Source of the DNA: Actinocatenispora sera | GTDB taxonomy: Bacteria > Actinomycetota > Actinomycetes > Mycobacteriales > Micromonosporaceae | NCBI RefSeq assembly: GCF_018324685.1 | Contig: NZ_AP023354.1 | Span: 6,034,426 to 6,098,425 of the forward strand | Direction: 5' to 3' | Length of the DNA: 64,000 nt | Shown here: piece after piece, positions 25,659-33,684 of the stretch | Position numbering within the stretch: the first letter of the stretch is position 1 | Layout: each line of letters begins with the position of its first letter | Notes under the pieces: model-generated | The model's input: only the letters and a program-made list of their open reading frames with translations | What the model was told of the DNA's origin: nothing | Databases searched by the model: none | Made by a program: the position numbers and the translations under genes

Positions 25659-26944
25659 GCGCGGTCGCGTCGCTCGCGATCTTCCTCACCGCGTTCGGAC
25701 TCATCGCGGCCGAGAAGCTCGGCAAGGTCAAGGTCGTCCTGATCGCCGCCGGGCTGATGGCCGCGCTCGGGCTCACCCCCGGTACCGAGGTGTTCTTCTC
25801 CGACCACGCCGGGATCGACTGGAACGTCATCTTCCTGCTGTTCGGGATGATGGTGATCGTCGGCGTGATCCAGCAGACCGGGCTGTTCGACTTCCTCGGC
25901 ATCTGGGCGGCCAAGGCGTCCGGCGGCCGGCCGTACCCGTTGATGGTGCTGCTGATGGTGATCACCGCGATCGCCTCGCCGTTCCTGGACAACGTCACCA
26001 CGATCATGCTGATCGCGCCGATCACCCTGGTGGTGTGCGAGCGGCTGCGGATCGCGCCCCAGCCGTACCTGATCGCCGAGGCGCTCGCCTCCAACATCGG
26101 CGGGGCCGCGACGCTGATCGGCGACCCGCCCAACATCATCATCGGCACCCGGGCCGGGCTGGACTTCGTCGACTTCGTGGTGCACCTGACGCCGATCACC
26201 GCGATCGTGTTCGCGGGGTTCGTCCTGTTCACCCGGGTGCTGTTCCGCCGGTCGTTCGAGTACCACCCGGAGCGGGTCGCCGAGGTCATGGCGATGCGGG
26301 AACGCGACGCCATCACCGACACCAGGCTGCTGGTGCGCGCGCTTGCCGTGCTGGCGCTGGTGATCGCGGCGTTCTCGCTGCACGGGGTGCTGCACCTGGA
26401 ACCGTCCATCGTCGCCCTGCTCGGCGCCGGGGTGATGGTGTTGATCTCGCCGCGCAGCCCGGTCGAGTCGCTGCACGCGGTCGAGTGGCGCACGCTGGTG
26501 TTCTTCGCCGGCCTGTTCGTCATGGTCAGCGCGCTGGTGCACACCGGCGTCATCGACGCCATCGGACGGTGGACCATCGGCGTCGTCGGCCACGACTACT
26601 TTGGTGCGGCGACCGCGTTGCTGTTCGGCTCGGCGGTGATCGGCGCGTTCTTCGACAACATCCCGTACGTCGCGACGATGACGCCGGTGGTCGAGGAGCT
26701 CGTCGGGCAGGTGTCGGATCCCGATGCGGCACAGGCGATCTGGTGGTCGTTCGCGCTGGGCGCCGACTTCGGCGGCAACGGTACGGCGATCGCCGCCAGC
26801 GCCAACGTCGTCGTGCTCGGGCTCGCCGCCCGCGCCGGGCATCCCATCTCCTTCTGGCAGTTCACCCGGTACGGCATCGTGGTGACCGCCCTGTCGGTCC
26901 TCACCGCCTGGGGCTACGTCTGGCTCCGCTACTTCGCGTTCTGA
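25655..26944 (+). CDS. ArsB/NhaD-superfamily (SLC13-like) ion permease
   Basis: 429 residues with about 11-12 membrane helices. Two related halves each carry the family re-entrant motif: PFLDNVTTIMLIAPITLVV with NIGGAATLIGDPPNIIIG, and AFFDNIPYVATMTPVVEELV with GADFGGNGTAIAASANVVVL. Members export arsenite or exchange sodium or other ions for protons. Coupling to a K+/H+-antiporter-type regulatory subunit favours a cation/proton role over arsenite; the arsenic genes are 30 kb away. GTG 25655 overlaps the previous stop. Confidence 0.85.
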   Translation: MSAVASLAIFLTAFGLIAAEKLGKVKVVLIAAGLMAALGLTPGTEVFFSDHAGIDWNVIFLLFGMMVIVGVIQQTGLFDFLGIWAAKASGGRPYPLMVLLMVITAIASPFLDNVTTIMLIAPITLVVCERLRIAPQPYLIAEALASNIGGAATLIGDPPNIIIGTRAGLDFVDFVVHLTPITAIVFAGFVLFTRVLFRRSFEYHPERVAEVMAMRERDAITDTRLLVRALAVLALVIAAFSLHGVLHLEPSIVALLGAGVMVLISPRSPVESLHAVEWRTLVFFAGLFVMVSALVHTGVIDAIGRWTIGVVGHDYFGAATALLFGSAVIGAFFDNIPYVATMTPVVEELVGQVSDPDAAQAIWWSFALGADFGGNGTAIAASANVVVLGLAARAGHPISFWQFTRYGIVVTALSVLTAWGYVWLRYFAF

Positions 26945-27004
26945 CCGCACGGCGGGCGCACACCACCGCGGCGCCGGAGTCCACGCCCGGCGGCCGCCGG
27001 ACGT

Positions 27005-27643
27005 TCAGGGGGCGGGAGTCGCGGTGAGGGCCGTGGTGGCGGCGGTGGCCAGGTGGGCGAGGTAGCCGGCCGAGAGTGGGGCGCGGGCGACGGCGAGGCG
27101 CCAGTAGAGCGGGCCGACCACGAGATCGACGAGGAAGTCGGGATCGACCGGGGCGGTCAGCTCGCCGCGCTGCTCCGCCCGGTCGACGAGCAGGGTGCCG
27201 ATGCCACGCTGGTTGTCGCTGAGCGTCTCGTACAGGATTGCCCCGATCGCCGGGTTGCGGGCCGCTTCGGCGAGCAGGTCGGGCACGATGTGGGTGGCGA
27301 GCGGGTGGCGCAGCGCGTGCGCGGCGATCATCAGGACGGTCTCGATGTCGCCGCGCAGGCTGCCGGTGTCGGGCAGTTCGGTGACGTCCACCGCGACGGC
27401 GGACACCATGTCGATGACCATCTCGAGTTTCGAGCCCCAGCGGCGGTAGACCGCGGTCTTGCCGACGCCCGCCCGGCGGGCGACCCGCTCGATCGACATC
27501 CGCCCGTACCCGCCCTCGGCCAGCTCGGCGAACACGGCCGCACGGATGGCCTCGGTCACGTCGGTACGCAACACGGCTGCGCCGGCGGGCGTGCGTTTGG
27601 CCCGGGGTGGAGACTCCTCTGACTCGCCGCTTGCCGAACGCAT
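27005..27643 (-). CDS. TetR-family repressor next to ABC exporter
   Basis: 212 residues. N-terminal HTH: TEAIRAAVFAELAEGGYGRM, SIERVARRAGVGKTAVYRRW, GSKLEMV; a C-terminal helical ligand domain follows. TAGACT at 27655-27650 (leftward) fits a -10 box placing the start point at the ATG (27643), so it may be leaderless. It is divergent from the ABC exporter genes and is their likely repressor through the 17-bp palindrome at 27712. Confidence 0.88.
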   Translation of the reverse strand: MRSASGESEESPPRAKRTPAGAAVLRTDVTEAIRAAVFAELAEGGYGRMSIERVARRAGVGKTAVYRRWGSKLEMVIDMVSAVAVDVTELPDTGSLRGDIETVLMIAAHALRHPLATHIVPDLLAEAARNPAIGAILYETLSDNQRGIGTLLVDRAEQRGELTAPVDPDFLVDLVVGPLYWRLAVARAPLSAGYLAHLATAATTALTATPAP

Positions 27644-27672
27644 CCGCGCAGTCTAACGCCGGGACGAACCTG

Positions 27673-27728
27673 TTGCGTTCTCTCGTCGAGCGTGCGTACC
27701 GTAGTCGTTACGACGATACGGTATCGTC
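27673..27728 (+). promoter_or_regulatory. ABC exporter promoter and TetR operator
   Basis: -35 TTGCGT (27673-27678), 18-bp spacer, -10 TACCGT (27697-27702). Just downstream of the start point lies a perfect 17-bp palindrome GACGATAC-G-GTATCGTC (27712-27728), the expected place for TetR-type repression. Confidence 0.65.
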
Positions 27729-27834
27729 CCGACGTGATCGGCCCGGGACGGTGCAGACCCGGGTCAGGCGCGGGCCGGCCGGCGGTGCACATCGACGGCC
27801 GGGCGAGCGCCCGGGAGCCGAGCGAGGAGCGCGG

Positions 27835-28863
27835 ATGGGTGACGGAGTTGAGGCGACCGCGACCGGCCGGTCCGGATCGCCGCGCGCGACCGGCAGGTAC
27901 GGGCCCGGATCGCCCGCCGGTACCGCGGTCGCGGCCGAGCCGTACCCGCCGCTCGGGCCCGAGCCGGCCGCCGGCGCGTACCCACCGCTCGCGGCCGGCA
28001 CGGCGAACCTCGCCGGCCTGGCCCAGCGGTACGGGCTGGCCGTCAGCGGCGCCCGCCCGAGCCTGGTGGACTACGCCCGGCAGCTGTGGGGACGCCGGCA
28101 CTTCATCCGGACCTTCGCCAGCTCCAAGCTGGCCGCGCAGTACACCACCGCCCGGCTCGGCCAGGTCTGGCAGGTGGTCACGCCGCTGATCAACGCGGCG
28201 GTCTACTTCCTGATCTTCGGCGTGCTGCTCGGCACCCACCGCGGCATCGACAACTACATCGCCTACCTGTGCGTCGGGGTGTTCCTCTTCAACTTCACCC
28301 AGCAGGCGGTGCAGGCGGGCACCCGGTCGATCCCGAACAACCTGACGCTGATCCGGGCGCTGCACTTCCCGCGCGCCAGCCTGCCCGTCGCCGCGACCAT
28401 CTCCCAGCTGCAGCAGCTCGTACTGTCGATGCTCGTGCTCAGCGGCATCGTGCTGGTCACCGGCGAACCGCTGACCTGGCGCTGGCTGCTGATCCTGCCG
28501 TCGATCCTGCTGCAGACGATCTTCAACGCCGGGCTGGTGATGATCGTCGCCCGGCTGGCCGCGAAGACCACCGACCTGGCGCAGCTGGTGCCGTTCGTGA
28601 TGCGCGTCTGGATGTACCTCTCGGGCGTGTTCTACAGCACCGGCGTGGTGGCCGCGCACGCGCCGCACCTCGTGGTGACCGCCCTCAACTGGAATCCGGC
28701 ATACGTGTTCATCAGCCTGATGCGGCACTCGCTGATGACCTCGGTACCGGCGCACGACCTGCCGGGGCACCTGTGGGTCAAGGCGGCGGCGTGGGCCCTG
28801 ATCGTCGGCGCCGGAGGGTTCGCGTTCTTCTGGCACGCCGAGGAGGAGTACGGCCGTGGCTGA
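27835..28863 (+). CDS. ABC-2 polysaccharide/teichoic-type export permease
   Basis: 342 residues. A proline-rich cytoplasmic N-terminus of about 70 residues precedes the amphipathic segment RRHFIRTFASSKLAAQYTTA, LGQVWQVVTPLINAAVYFL and about six membrane helices, as in TagG/Wzm/RfbA permeases that export lipid-linked glycans. The N-terminal extension is longer than in most relatives. ATG 27835 follows GAGGAG. The end overlaps the ATPase gene by eight bases. The glycan exported is unknown; no glycosyltransferases are nearby. Confidence 0.85.
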   Translation: MGDGVEATATGRSGSPRATGRYGPGSPAGTAVAAEPYPPLGPEPAAGAYPPLAAGTANLAGLAQRYGLAVSGARPSLVDYARQLWGRRHFIRTFASSKLAAQYTTARLGQVWQVVTPLINAAVYFLIFGVLLGTHRGIDNYIAYLCVGVFLFNFTQQAVQAGTRSIPNNLTLIRALHFPRASLPVAATISQLQQLVLSMLVLSGIVLVTGEPLTWRWLLILPSILLQTIFNAGLVMIVARLAAKTTDLAQLVPFVMRVWMYLSGVFYSTGVVAAHAPHLVVTALNWNPAYVFISLMRHSLMTSVPAHDLPGHLWVKAAAWALIVGAGGFAFFWHAEEEYGRG

Positions 28864-29695
28864 GCAGCACGTGATCGACGTCGTCGACGAGCAGACGGAG
28901 GTCCTCGACGACCGGACGCCCGCGGCGGACCGGGAACCCACCGTCATCGTCGACGACGTGCACATCGTCTACCGGGTGTACGGGGCGAGCGGCAGCCGGA
29001 ACACGCCGACCGCGGCGTTCAGCCGCATCGTGCGCCGGCGCACCTCCCCCGCGATCCGCGAGGTGCACGCGGTCCGGGGCGTCTCGTTCGTGGCGCACAA
29101 GGGCGAGGCGATCGGCATCGTCGGCAGCAACGGGTCCGGCAAGTCGACCCTGCTGCGGGCGATCGCCGGCCTGCTGCCGCCGCGCAGCGGCACCGTGTAC
29201 ACCAACGGGCAGCCGTCCCTGCTCGGCGTCAACGCGGCGCTGATGAACGACCTGACCGGTGAGCGCAACGTGGTACTCGGCTGCCTCGCGATGGGGATGA
29301 CCCCGGCCCAGGTGAAGCAGCACTACCAGCAGATCATCGACTTCTCGGGCATCAACGAGCGGGGCGAGTTCAGCACGCTGCCGATGCGCACGTACTCCTC
29401 CGGCATGGCGGCCCGGCTGCGGTTCTCCATCGCCGCCGCGAAGAGCCACGACGTGCTGCTCATCGACGAGGCGCTGGCGACCGGCGACGCGTCGTTCCAG
29501 AAGCGCAGCCAGGAGCGCGTCCGCCAGCTGCGCGGCCAGGCCGGCACGGTGTTCGTGGTCAGCCACCAGAACCGGACGATCCGCGACATGTGCGAGCGCA
29601 CCCTGTGGCTGGAGGCCGGCGTGCTGCGGATGGACGGCCCGACCGAGCCGGTCATGGCCGCCTACGAGGAGTTCTCCCGCAACCGGCGCCGCTGA
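28856..29695 (+). CDS. ABC exporter ATPase (TagH/Wzt type)
   Basis: 279 residues. Walker A VGSNGSGKSTLLRAIAGLL near residue 90, signature YSSGMAARLRFSIAAAKS, Walker B DVLLIDEALATGD, switch His VVSHQNRTIRDMC. The insert before Walker A (FSRIVRRRTSPAIREVHAVRGVS) is typical of TagH/Wzt/RfbB ATPases. It lacks the C-terminal glycan-binding domain of O-antigen Wzt. It energises the upstream permease. The stop is followed by a short direct repeat (GTCACGGCGCGGCTG at 29697 and 29721). Confidence 0.9.
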   Translation: MAEQHVIDVVDEQTEVLDDRTPAADREPTVIVDDVHIVYRVYGASGSRNTPTAAFSRIVRRRTSPAIREVHAVRGVSFVAHKGEAIGIVGSNGSGKSTLLRAIAGLLPPRSGTVYTNGQPSLLGVNAALMNDLTGERNVVLGCLAMGMTPAQVKQHYQQIIDFSGINERGEFSTLPMRTYSSGMAARLRFSIAAAKSHDVLLIDEALATGDASFQKRSQERVRQLRGQAGTVFVVSHQNRTIRDMCERTLWLEAGVLRMDGPTEPVMAAYEEFSRNRRR

Positions 29696-29750
29696 GGTCA
29701 CGGCGCGGCTGAGCTCGCGGGTCACGGCGCGGCTGTGCGACGATGGCCGG

Positions 29751-30704
29751 GTGCCCGGAGTCGAGGACATCGAGGCGCTGCGCGGCCCGCTGACCGGGTA
29801 CTGCTACCGGATGCTCGGTTCGGCGGCGGACACCGAGGATGCCGTGCAGGAGGCCGTCATCCGCGCGCACCGCGGGCTGGACCGGTTCGATCCGGCCCGG
29901 GCGTCCCTGCGCACCTGGGTGCACGCCATCGCGACCAACGTCTGCCTCGACATGCTGCGCGCCGCCCGGCGGCGGGAACTGCTCGCACCGGTACCGGCCA
30001 CCGTGGACGGTGAGCTGGGTGCGCCGCTGCCGGCCGACGCCTGGCTGGAACCGATGCCGGACAGCCGTACCGTGCACGCCGCCGACCCGGCGGAGGTGAC
30101 CGTCCAGCGGGAGAGCGTGCGGCTGGCGTTCCTCGCCGCGCTGCAGCACCTGCCGCCACGGCAGCGCGCCGCCCTGCTGCTGCGCGACGTGTTCGCGTTC
30201 AGCGCCGCCGAGACCGCGGCGGCGCTGGAGCTGTCGGTACCGGCGGTCAACAGCGCGCTGCAGCGGGCCCGGGTCACGCTCGCCGAGCACCGGCCGGCGC
30301 CGGGTGCGGTGGCCGAGCCGGACGACCCCGCGGTACGGGACCTGCTGGCCCGCTACGTCGCCGCGTTCGAGGCGCACGACGTGGCGGGGCTGCGGGCACT
30401 GCTGCACCGGGACACGGTCAGCTCGATGCCGCCGTTCGCGTGGTGGCTGTCCAGACGCGACGAGGTGCTGCGGGTCTTCGCCGGCTCCGACGCGTGCGTG
30501 GCCGACCGGCTGCTGCCGGTACGCACGAACGGGACGATCGGGTACGGCCAGTACCGGCCCGGCGAGGACGGGACGTTGCGGCCGTTCGCGATCGTCGCGC
30601 TCGAGGTGCGCGACGGCCTGGTGACGCACTCGGTCACGTTCCTCGGCACCGGGGCGCGCTTCGGCGAGTACGACCTGCCGGAGTTTCTGCCCGCCCACCG
30701 ATGA
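29751..30704 (+). CDS. ECF sigma factor with SnoaL-like C-terminus (SigJ/SigX5 type)
   Basis: 317 residues. Sigma region 2 (RGPLTGYCYRMLGSAADTED, AVQEAVIRAHRGL, LRTWVHAIATNVCLDML) and region 4 (QHLPPRQRAALLLRDVFAFS, ELSVPAVNSALQRARVTL) are followed by an NTF2/SnoaL-like domain from about residue 200 (LLARYVAAFEAHDVAGLRAL). Such factors lack a linked anti-sigma gene and are thought to be tuned by the C-terminal domain; none is seen here either. The start at GTG 29751 is the best fit to region 2. Confidence 0.88.
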   Translation: MPGVEDIEALRGPLTGYCYRMLGSAADTEDAVQEAVIRAHRGLDRFDPARASLRTWVHAIATNVCLDMLRAARRRELLAPVPATVDGELGAPLPADAWLEPMPDSRTVHAADPAEVTVQRESVRLAFLAALQHLPPRQRAALLLRDVFAFSAAETAAALELSVPAVNSALQRARVTLAEHRPAPGAVAEPDDPAVRDLLARYVAAFEAHDVAGLRALLHRDTVSSMPPFAWWLSRRDEVLRVFAGSDACVADRLLPVRTNGTIGYGQYRPGEDGTLRPFAIVALEVRDGLVTHSVTFLGTGARFGEYDLPEFLPAHR

Positions 30705-30757
30705 GTTTCGCCCGCCCGGCACGTACCAGAAGCGTACTGCCGATCAGGAGGGACGAG

Positions 30758-31369
30758 ATGACCGAGAACGACATTGTGCCGGCCGAGGAGCGCAGGCTGC
30801 AGGCCGAGACGTTCGCCGAGCGGGAACGGCTCGCCGCACTGCTCGCCGGGTTGACCACGCAGCAGTGGGCGGCGCCGTCGCTGTGTGCCGGCTGGCGGGT
30901 GCGCGAGGTGGTCGCGCACGTGACCATGCCGTACCGGATGGCCAGCGCGGAGGAGTTCCAGGCCGCGCTGGCCGCGCACGGCTTCGACTTCGACCGGTAC
31001 GCCGACGCCGAGGCGCACGAGACCACCGAGCGGCTCGGCGACGCCGAACTGCTCGCGATCTACCGGGACAACGTGCGGCACCCGTGGCAGCCGCCGGGCG
31101 ATGGGGCGGCCGGCGCGCTGAGCCACGAGGTGATCCACGGCCTGGACATCACCGAGGCGCTGGGCCTGCCGGCCGTACCGACCGAGCGGATCGCGGGAGT
31201 GCTGGCCCACGTCGGGACGAAGAACCTGGCCTACTTCGGTACCGACCTGAGCGGCATCAGCCTGGTCGGCACCGACGCCGACGTCCGGATCGGCGACGGC
31301 ACCCCGGTACCGGCGCCGGTCCGGGAGATCCTGCTCGGCATCACCGGCCGCCGCCCGCTCCCGAGCTGA
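30758..31369 (+). CDS. Mycothiol-dependent maleylpyruvate isomerase-family protein
   Basis: 203 residues of the DinB/MDMPI fold. The metal-binding helix bundle shows LCAGWRVREVVAHVTMPYRM near residue 45 and LSHEVIHGLDITEALGLP near residue 125, giving the His-His-His metal set. The family includes mycothiol-dependent isomerases and detoxifying transferases. ATG 30758 follows AGGAGGG. It lies 53 bp after the sigma factor gene, so it may be co-transcribed and part of that sigma factor's output. Substrate unknown. Confidence 0.8.
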   Translation: MTENDIVPAEERRLQAETFAERERLAALLAGLTTQQWAAPSLCAGWRVREVVAHVTMPYRMASAEEFQAALAAHGFDFDRYADAEAHETTERLGDAELLAIYRDNVRHPWQPPGDGAAGALSHEVIHGLDITEALGLPAVPTERIAGVLAHVGTKNLAYFGTDLSGISLVGTDADVRIGDGTPVPAPVREILLGITGRRPLPS

Positions 31370-31479
31370 CCGACCGCGACCCGGCCGGGCGCCCGCGTCA
31401 CGGTGCCCGGTCGGGCGGTCGCGGCCCGGCCGGACGGCCGCGGTTGCGGACCGGCGCCCGCGGTCCGGGCGCGGGCCGG

Positions 31480-32103
31480 TCAGAGCACGATGGCGCGGCC
31501 GAGGACGCCGCCGATGGTGAGCAGGCCGAGCGCCAGCAGCAGCGCGACGGCGGTCGCCGCGGTGGCCACCCAGCGGCGGCGGGTCCGGCCGGGGCCCAGC
31601 GCGGTCCAGGCCACCGCGGCGAACAGCAGTCCCGTCACGAGGAACCAGGGCTCGTTGAACAGCAGGTCCTGCAGGTCGGCGGCGCGCCGGTCGATGGTCG
31701 CCCACATGGCCGGATAGTGCACCTCGACCAACCCGGCCAGGCTGAGGATCCGTTCGGCGATGTCGACCAGGGCGTGCATGCAGCCGGCGACCGCACCGAC
31801 CCAGAACAGTGCGAGCAGTACCGGCCGGGCCCGGCGCCGCCGCCACAGCGGGTACGCCGCGACCGGCAGGACGGCGGCGATCGCGATGACGACCGCGCCG
31901 GCCGCGTTCATCAGCTGGAACGTGGTGCCGGAACCGGCCCGGATCGTGCCGGGCAGGAAGGCGTCACCGCCGAGGGCGTAGTAACCGCGGTAGGCGGCGT
32001 ACCAGAGCGCCCAGCCGCCGGCGGCCAGGCTGAGCCGGCGCAGCCGCCGGTTCGGGTCGTCGCGGGTGGGCAGGGTGGCGGTGGTCGTCTCCGGCGTGGT
32101 CAT
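31480..32103 (-). CDS. Four-helix membrane protein, unknown function
   Basis: 207 residues with four predicted membrane helices (LSLAAGGWALWYAAYRGYYA, LMNAAGAVVIAIAAVLPVAA, PVLLALFWVGAVAGCMHALV with a second part WFLVTGLLFAAVAWTALG, and WVATAATAVALLLALGLLTI). No catalytic motif. It lies 78 bp downstream of the sulfatase operon on the same strand and could be its last gene, but lacks the tight overlap seen there. ATG 32103 is preferred over GTG 32112; neither has a clear ribosome site. Confidence 0.65.
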   Translation of the reverse strand: MTTPETTTATLPTRDDPNRRLRRLSLAAGGWALWYAAYRGYYALGGDAFLPGTIRAGSGTTFQLMNAAGAVVIAIAAVLPVAAYPLWRRRRARPVLLALFWVGAVAGCMHALVDIAERILSLAGLVEVHYPAMWATIDRRAADLQDLLFNEPWFLVTGLLFAAVAWTALGPGRTRRRWVATAATAVALLLALGLLTIGGVLGRAIVL

Positions 32104-32181
32104 GCGGCCCACGGTGCCGGCCGCGCACCGGCCGTACCTCCCCCGGCGGTGGGAGTCGCCTCCCCCGCCGGGTGCGGTCCG

Positions 32182-33684
32182 TCAGCCGGCCGGCGCCGGC
32201 AGCGGTACGTCGAACGCCAGGCCGCTGCTGGCATCCACGCAGATGCCGCGCAGCACGTCGTAGAGCCGGGCGACCAGTTCCGGTTGGTCGTCCCACCGGT
32301 TGGTGGTCTCGCCCGGATCGGACTCCATGTCGTACAGCTGGCCGGCCGGGTGCTGCGCGTCCCACGGCGGCGCGGTGTGCGGCTTGCCGCTGCCGGTGGC
32401 GAACAGGTTGTCGATCGACGGTTCGGAGAACCCGCCGCCGGAGCCGGCCGAGAAGATCGCCTTCCACTTCCCCACCCGCAGCGCGAACCGGCCGCCGAGG
32501 CTGTGGTGCACGATCGGCCGGTCCGGGTCACCCGCCTCGGCGCCGGTGAGGATCGGCAGGATGTCCCGGCCGTCGTCGACGGGTACGGCGTCGCCGGTGG
32601 CGGCCGCCGCGGACGGCAGGATGTCGGTCAGGCAGATCGGCGCGTCGGTGCTGCTGCCGGCCGGGACGTGACCGGGCCAGCGGGCCACGAACGGCTCCCG
32701 GTGCCCGCCGTCCCACAGGTCGCCCTTCTGACCGCGCCAGTCGCCGTTGGGCCGGTGCATCCGGATGTCGCCGTCGTCGGTGAAGTACGTGACGGCGCCG
32801 TTGTCGCTGGTGACGATGAACAGGGTGTCGTCGAGCTGGCCCTTCGCCTCGATCGCTGCCCGCAGCTCGCCGACCGCCCAGTCGACCAGGCACACGCCGT
32901 CGGCGCGGGCGCCGAGGCCGGAGCGGCCGCGCACGAACTCCGGCGGTACGTTCGGCCGGTGCGGCGCCGAGGGCGCGAGGTAGCACAGGAACGGGCCGCT
33001 CGCCTGCTCGATGAACGCGACCGCCTCCCGGGTGAACCGGACGTCGCACTCGCTCTCGTCGAACCCCTCGACCTGCAGCCCGGGCCGCTGCTCGGTCAGG
33101 TACCGCTGCTTCTCCCGGTCCGGTACGCCGACGGTGCGGTCCTGGTCGAGGAACGCGTACGGCGGCATGTCGAGCGAGCCGGCGATGCCGAAGAACCGGT
33201 CGAAGCCGAGTTCGGTCGGCCCGCCGGTGACCGGTGCGGTGTAGTCGATGTCGCGGCCGAAATCGGTGTCCACGTCGTCGTGCAGCGGCGCACCGGGCGC
33301 GAACGCGTCGCGTACCGTGCCGTCGGTGTGCCGCCAGCCGAGGCCGAGGTGCCACTTGCCGAACGCGCCGGTGGTGTAGCCGCGGTCGTGCAGCATGCTG
33401 GCCAGGGTCGTGCGGTCCGGCTCGATCAACGCCGGCCCGTGGCCCATCAGCACGAAGTTCTTCAGCGGCCCGCGCCAGGCGTACCGGCCGGTCATCAACG
33501 CGTACCGGCTGGGGGTGCACACCGCGGACGCGGAGTGGCAGTTGGTGGCGCGCACCCCCTCGGCGGCCAGCCGGTCGATGTTCGGGGTGGGTACGGCCGA
33601 GCCGTAACAGCCGAGGTCACCCCAGCCCATGTCGTCGGCCAGCACGACGACGATGTTGGGTCGACCGGTGGTGGTGTCGCTCAT
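32182..33684 (-). CDS. Type I sulfatase 1
   Basis: 500 residues of the alkaline-phosphatase/sulfatase fold. Metal Asps are in IVVVLADDMGWGD (Asp16-Asp17). The formylglycine motif is CTPSR (Cys56) within SAVCTPSRYALMTGRYAWR. Further metal site IVTSDNGAVTYF near residue 280 and HREPFVARWPGHVPAG are present. It hydrolyses a sulfate ester after Cys-to-formylglycine conversion. No signal peptide is seen, so it probably works on imported fragments. ATG 33684 overlaps the preceding stop (ATGA). It is last of the tightly coupled glycan operon. Confidence 0.9.
   Translation of the reverse strand: MSDTTTGRPNIVVVLADDMGWGDLGCYGSAVPTPNIDRLAAEGVRATNCHSASAVCTPSRYALMTGRYAWRGPLKNFVLMGHGPALIEPDRTTLASMLHDRGYTTGAFGKWHLGLGWRHTDGTVRDAFAPGAPLHDDVDTDFGRDIDYTAPVTGGPTELGFDRFFGIAGSLDMPPYAFLDQDRTVGVPDREKQRYLTEQRPGLQVEGFDESECDVRFTREAVAFIEQASGPFLCYLAPSAPHRPNVPPEFVRGRSGLGARADGVCLVDWAVGELRAAIEAKGQLDDTLFIVTSDNGAVTYFTDDGDIRMHRPNGDWRGQKGDLWDGGHREPFVARWPGHVPAGSSTDAPICLTDILPSAAAATGDAVPVDDGRDILPILTGAEAGDPDRPIVHHSLGGRFALRVGKWKAIFSAGSGGGFSEPSIDNLFATGSGKPHTAPPWDAQHPAGQLYDMESDPGETTNRWDDQPELVARLYDVLRGICVDASSGLAFDVPLPAPAG

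Noticed and set aside
27931-28010. Pro/Ala-rich N-terminus of the ABC permease as a misannotated start
   Set aside because: The ATG at 27835 has a clear GAGGAG site and the following sequence stays in frame with the permease; later starts lack ribosome sites.
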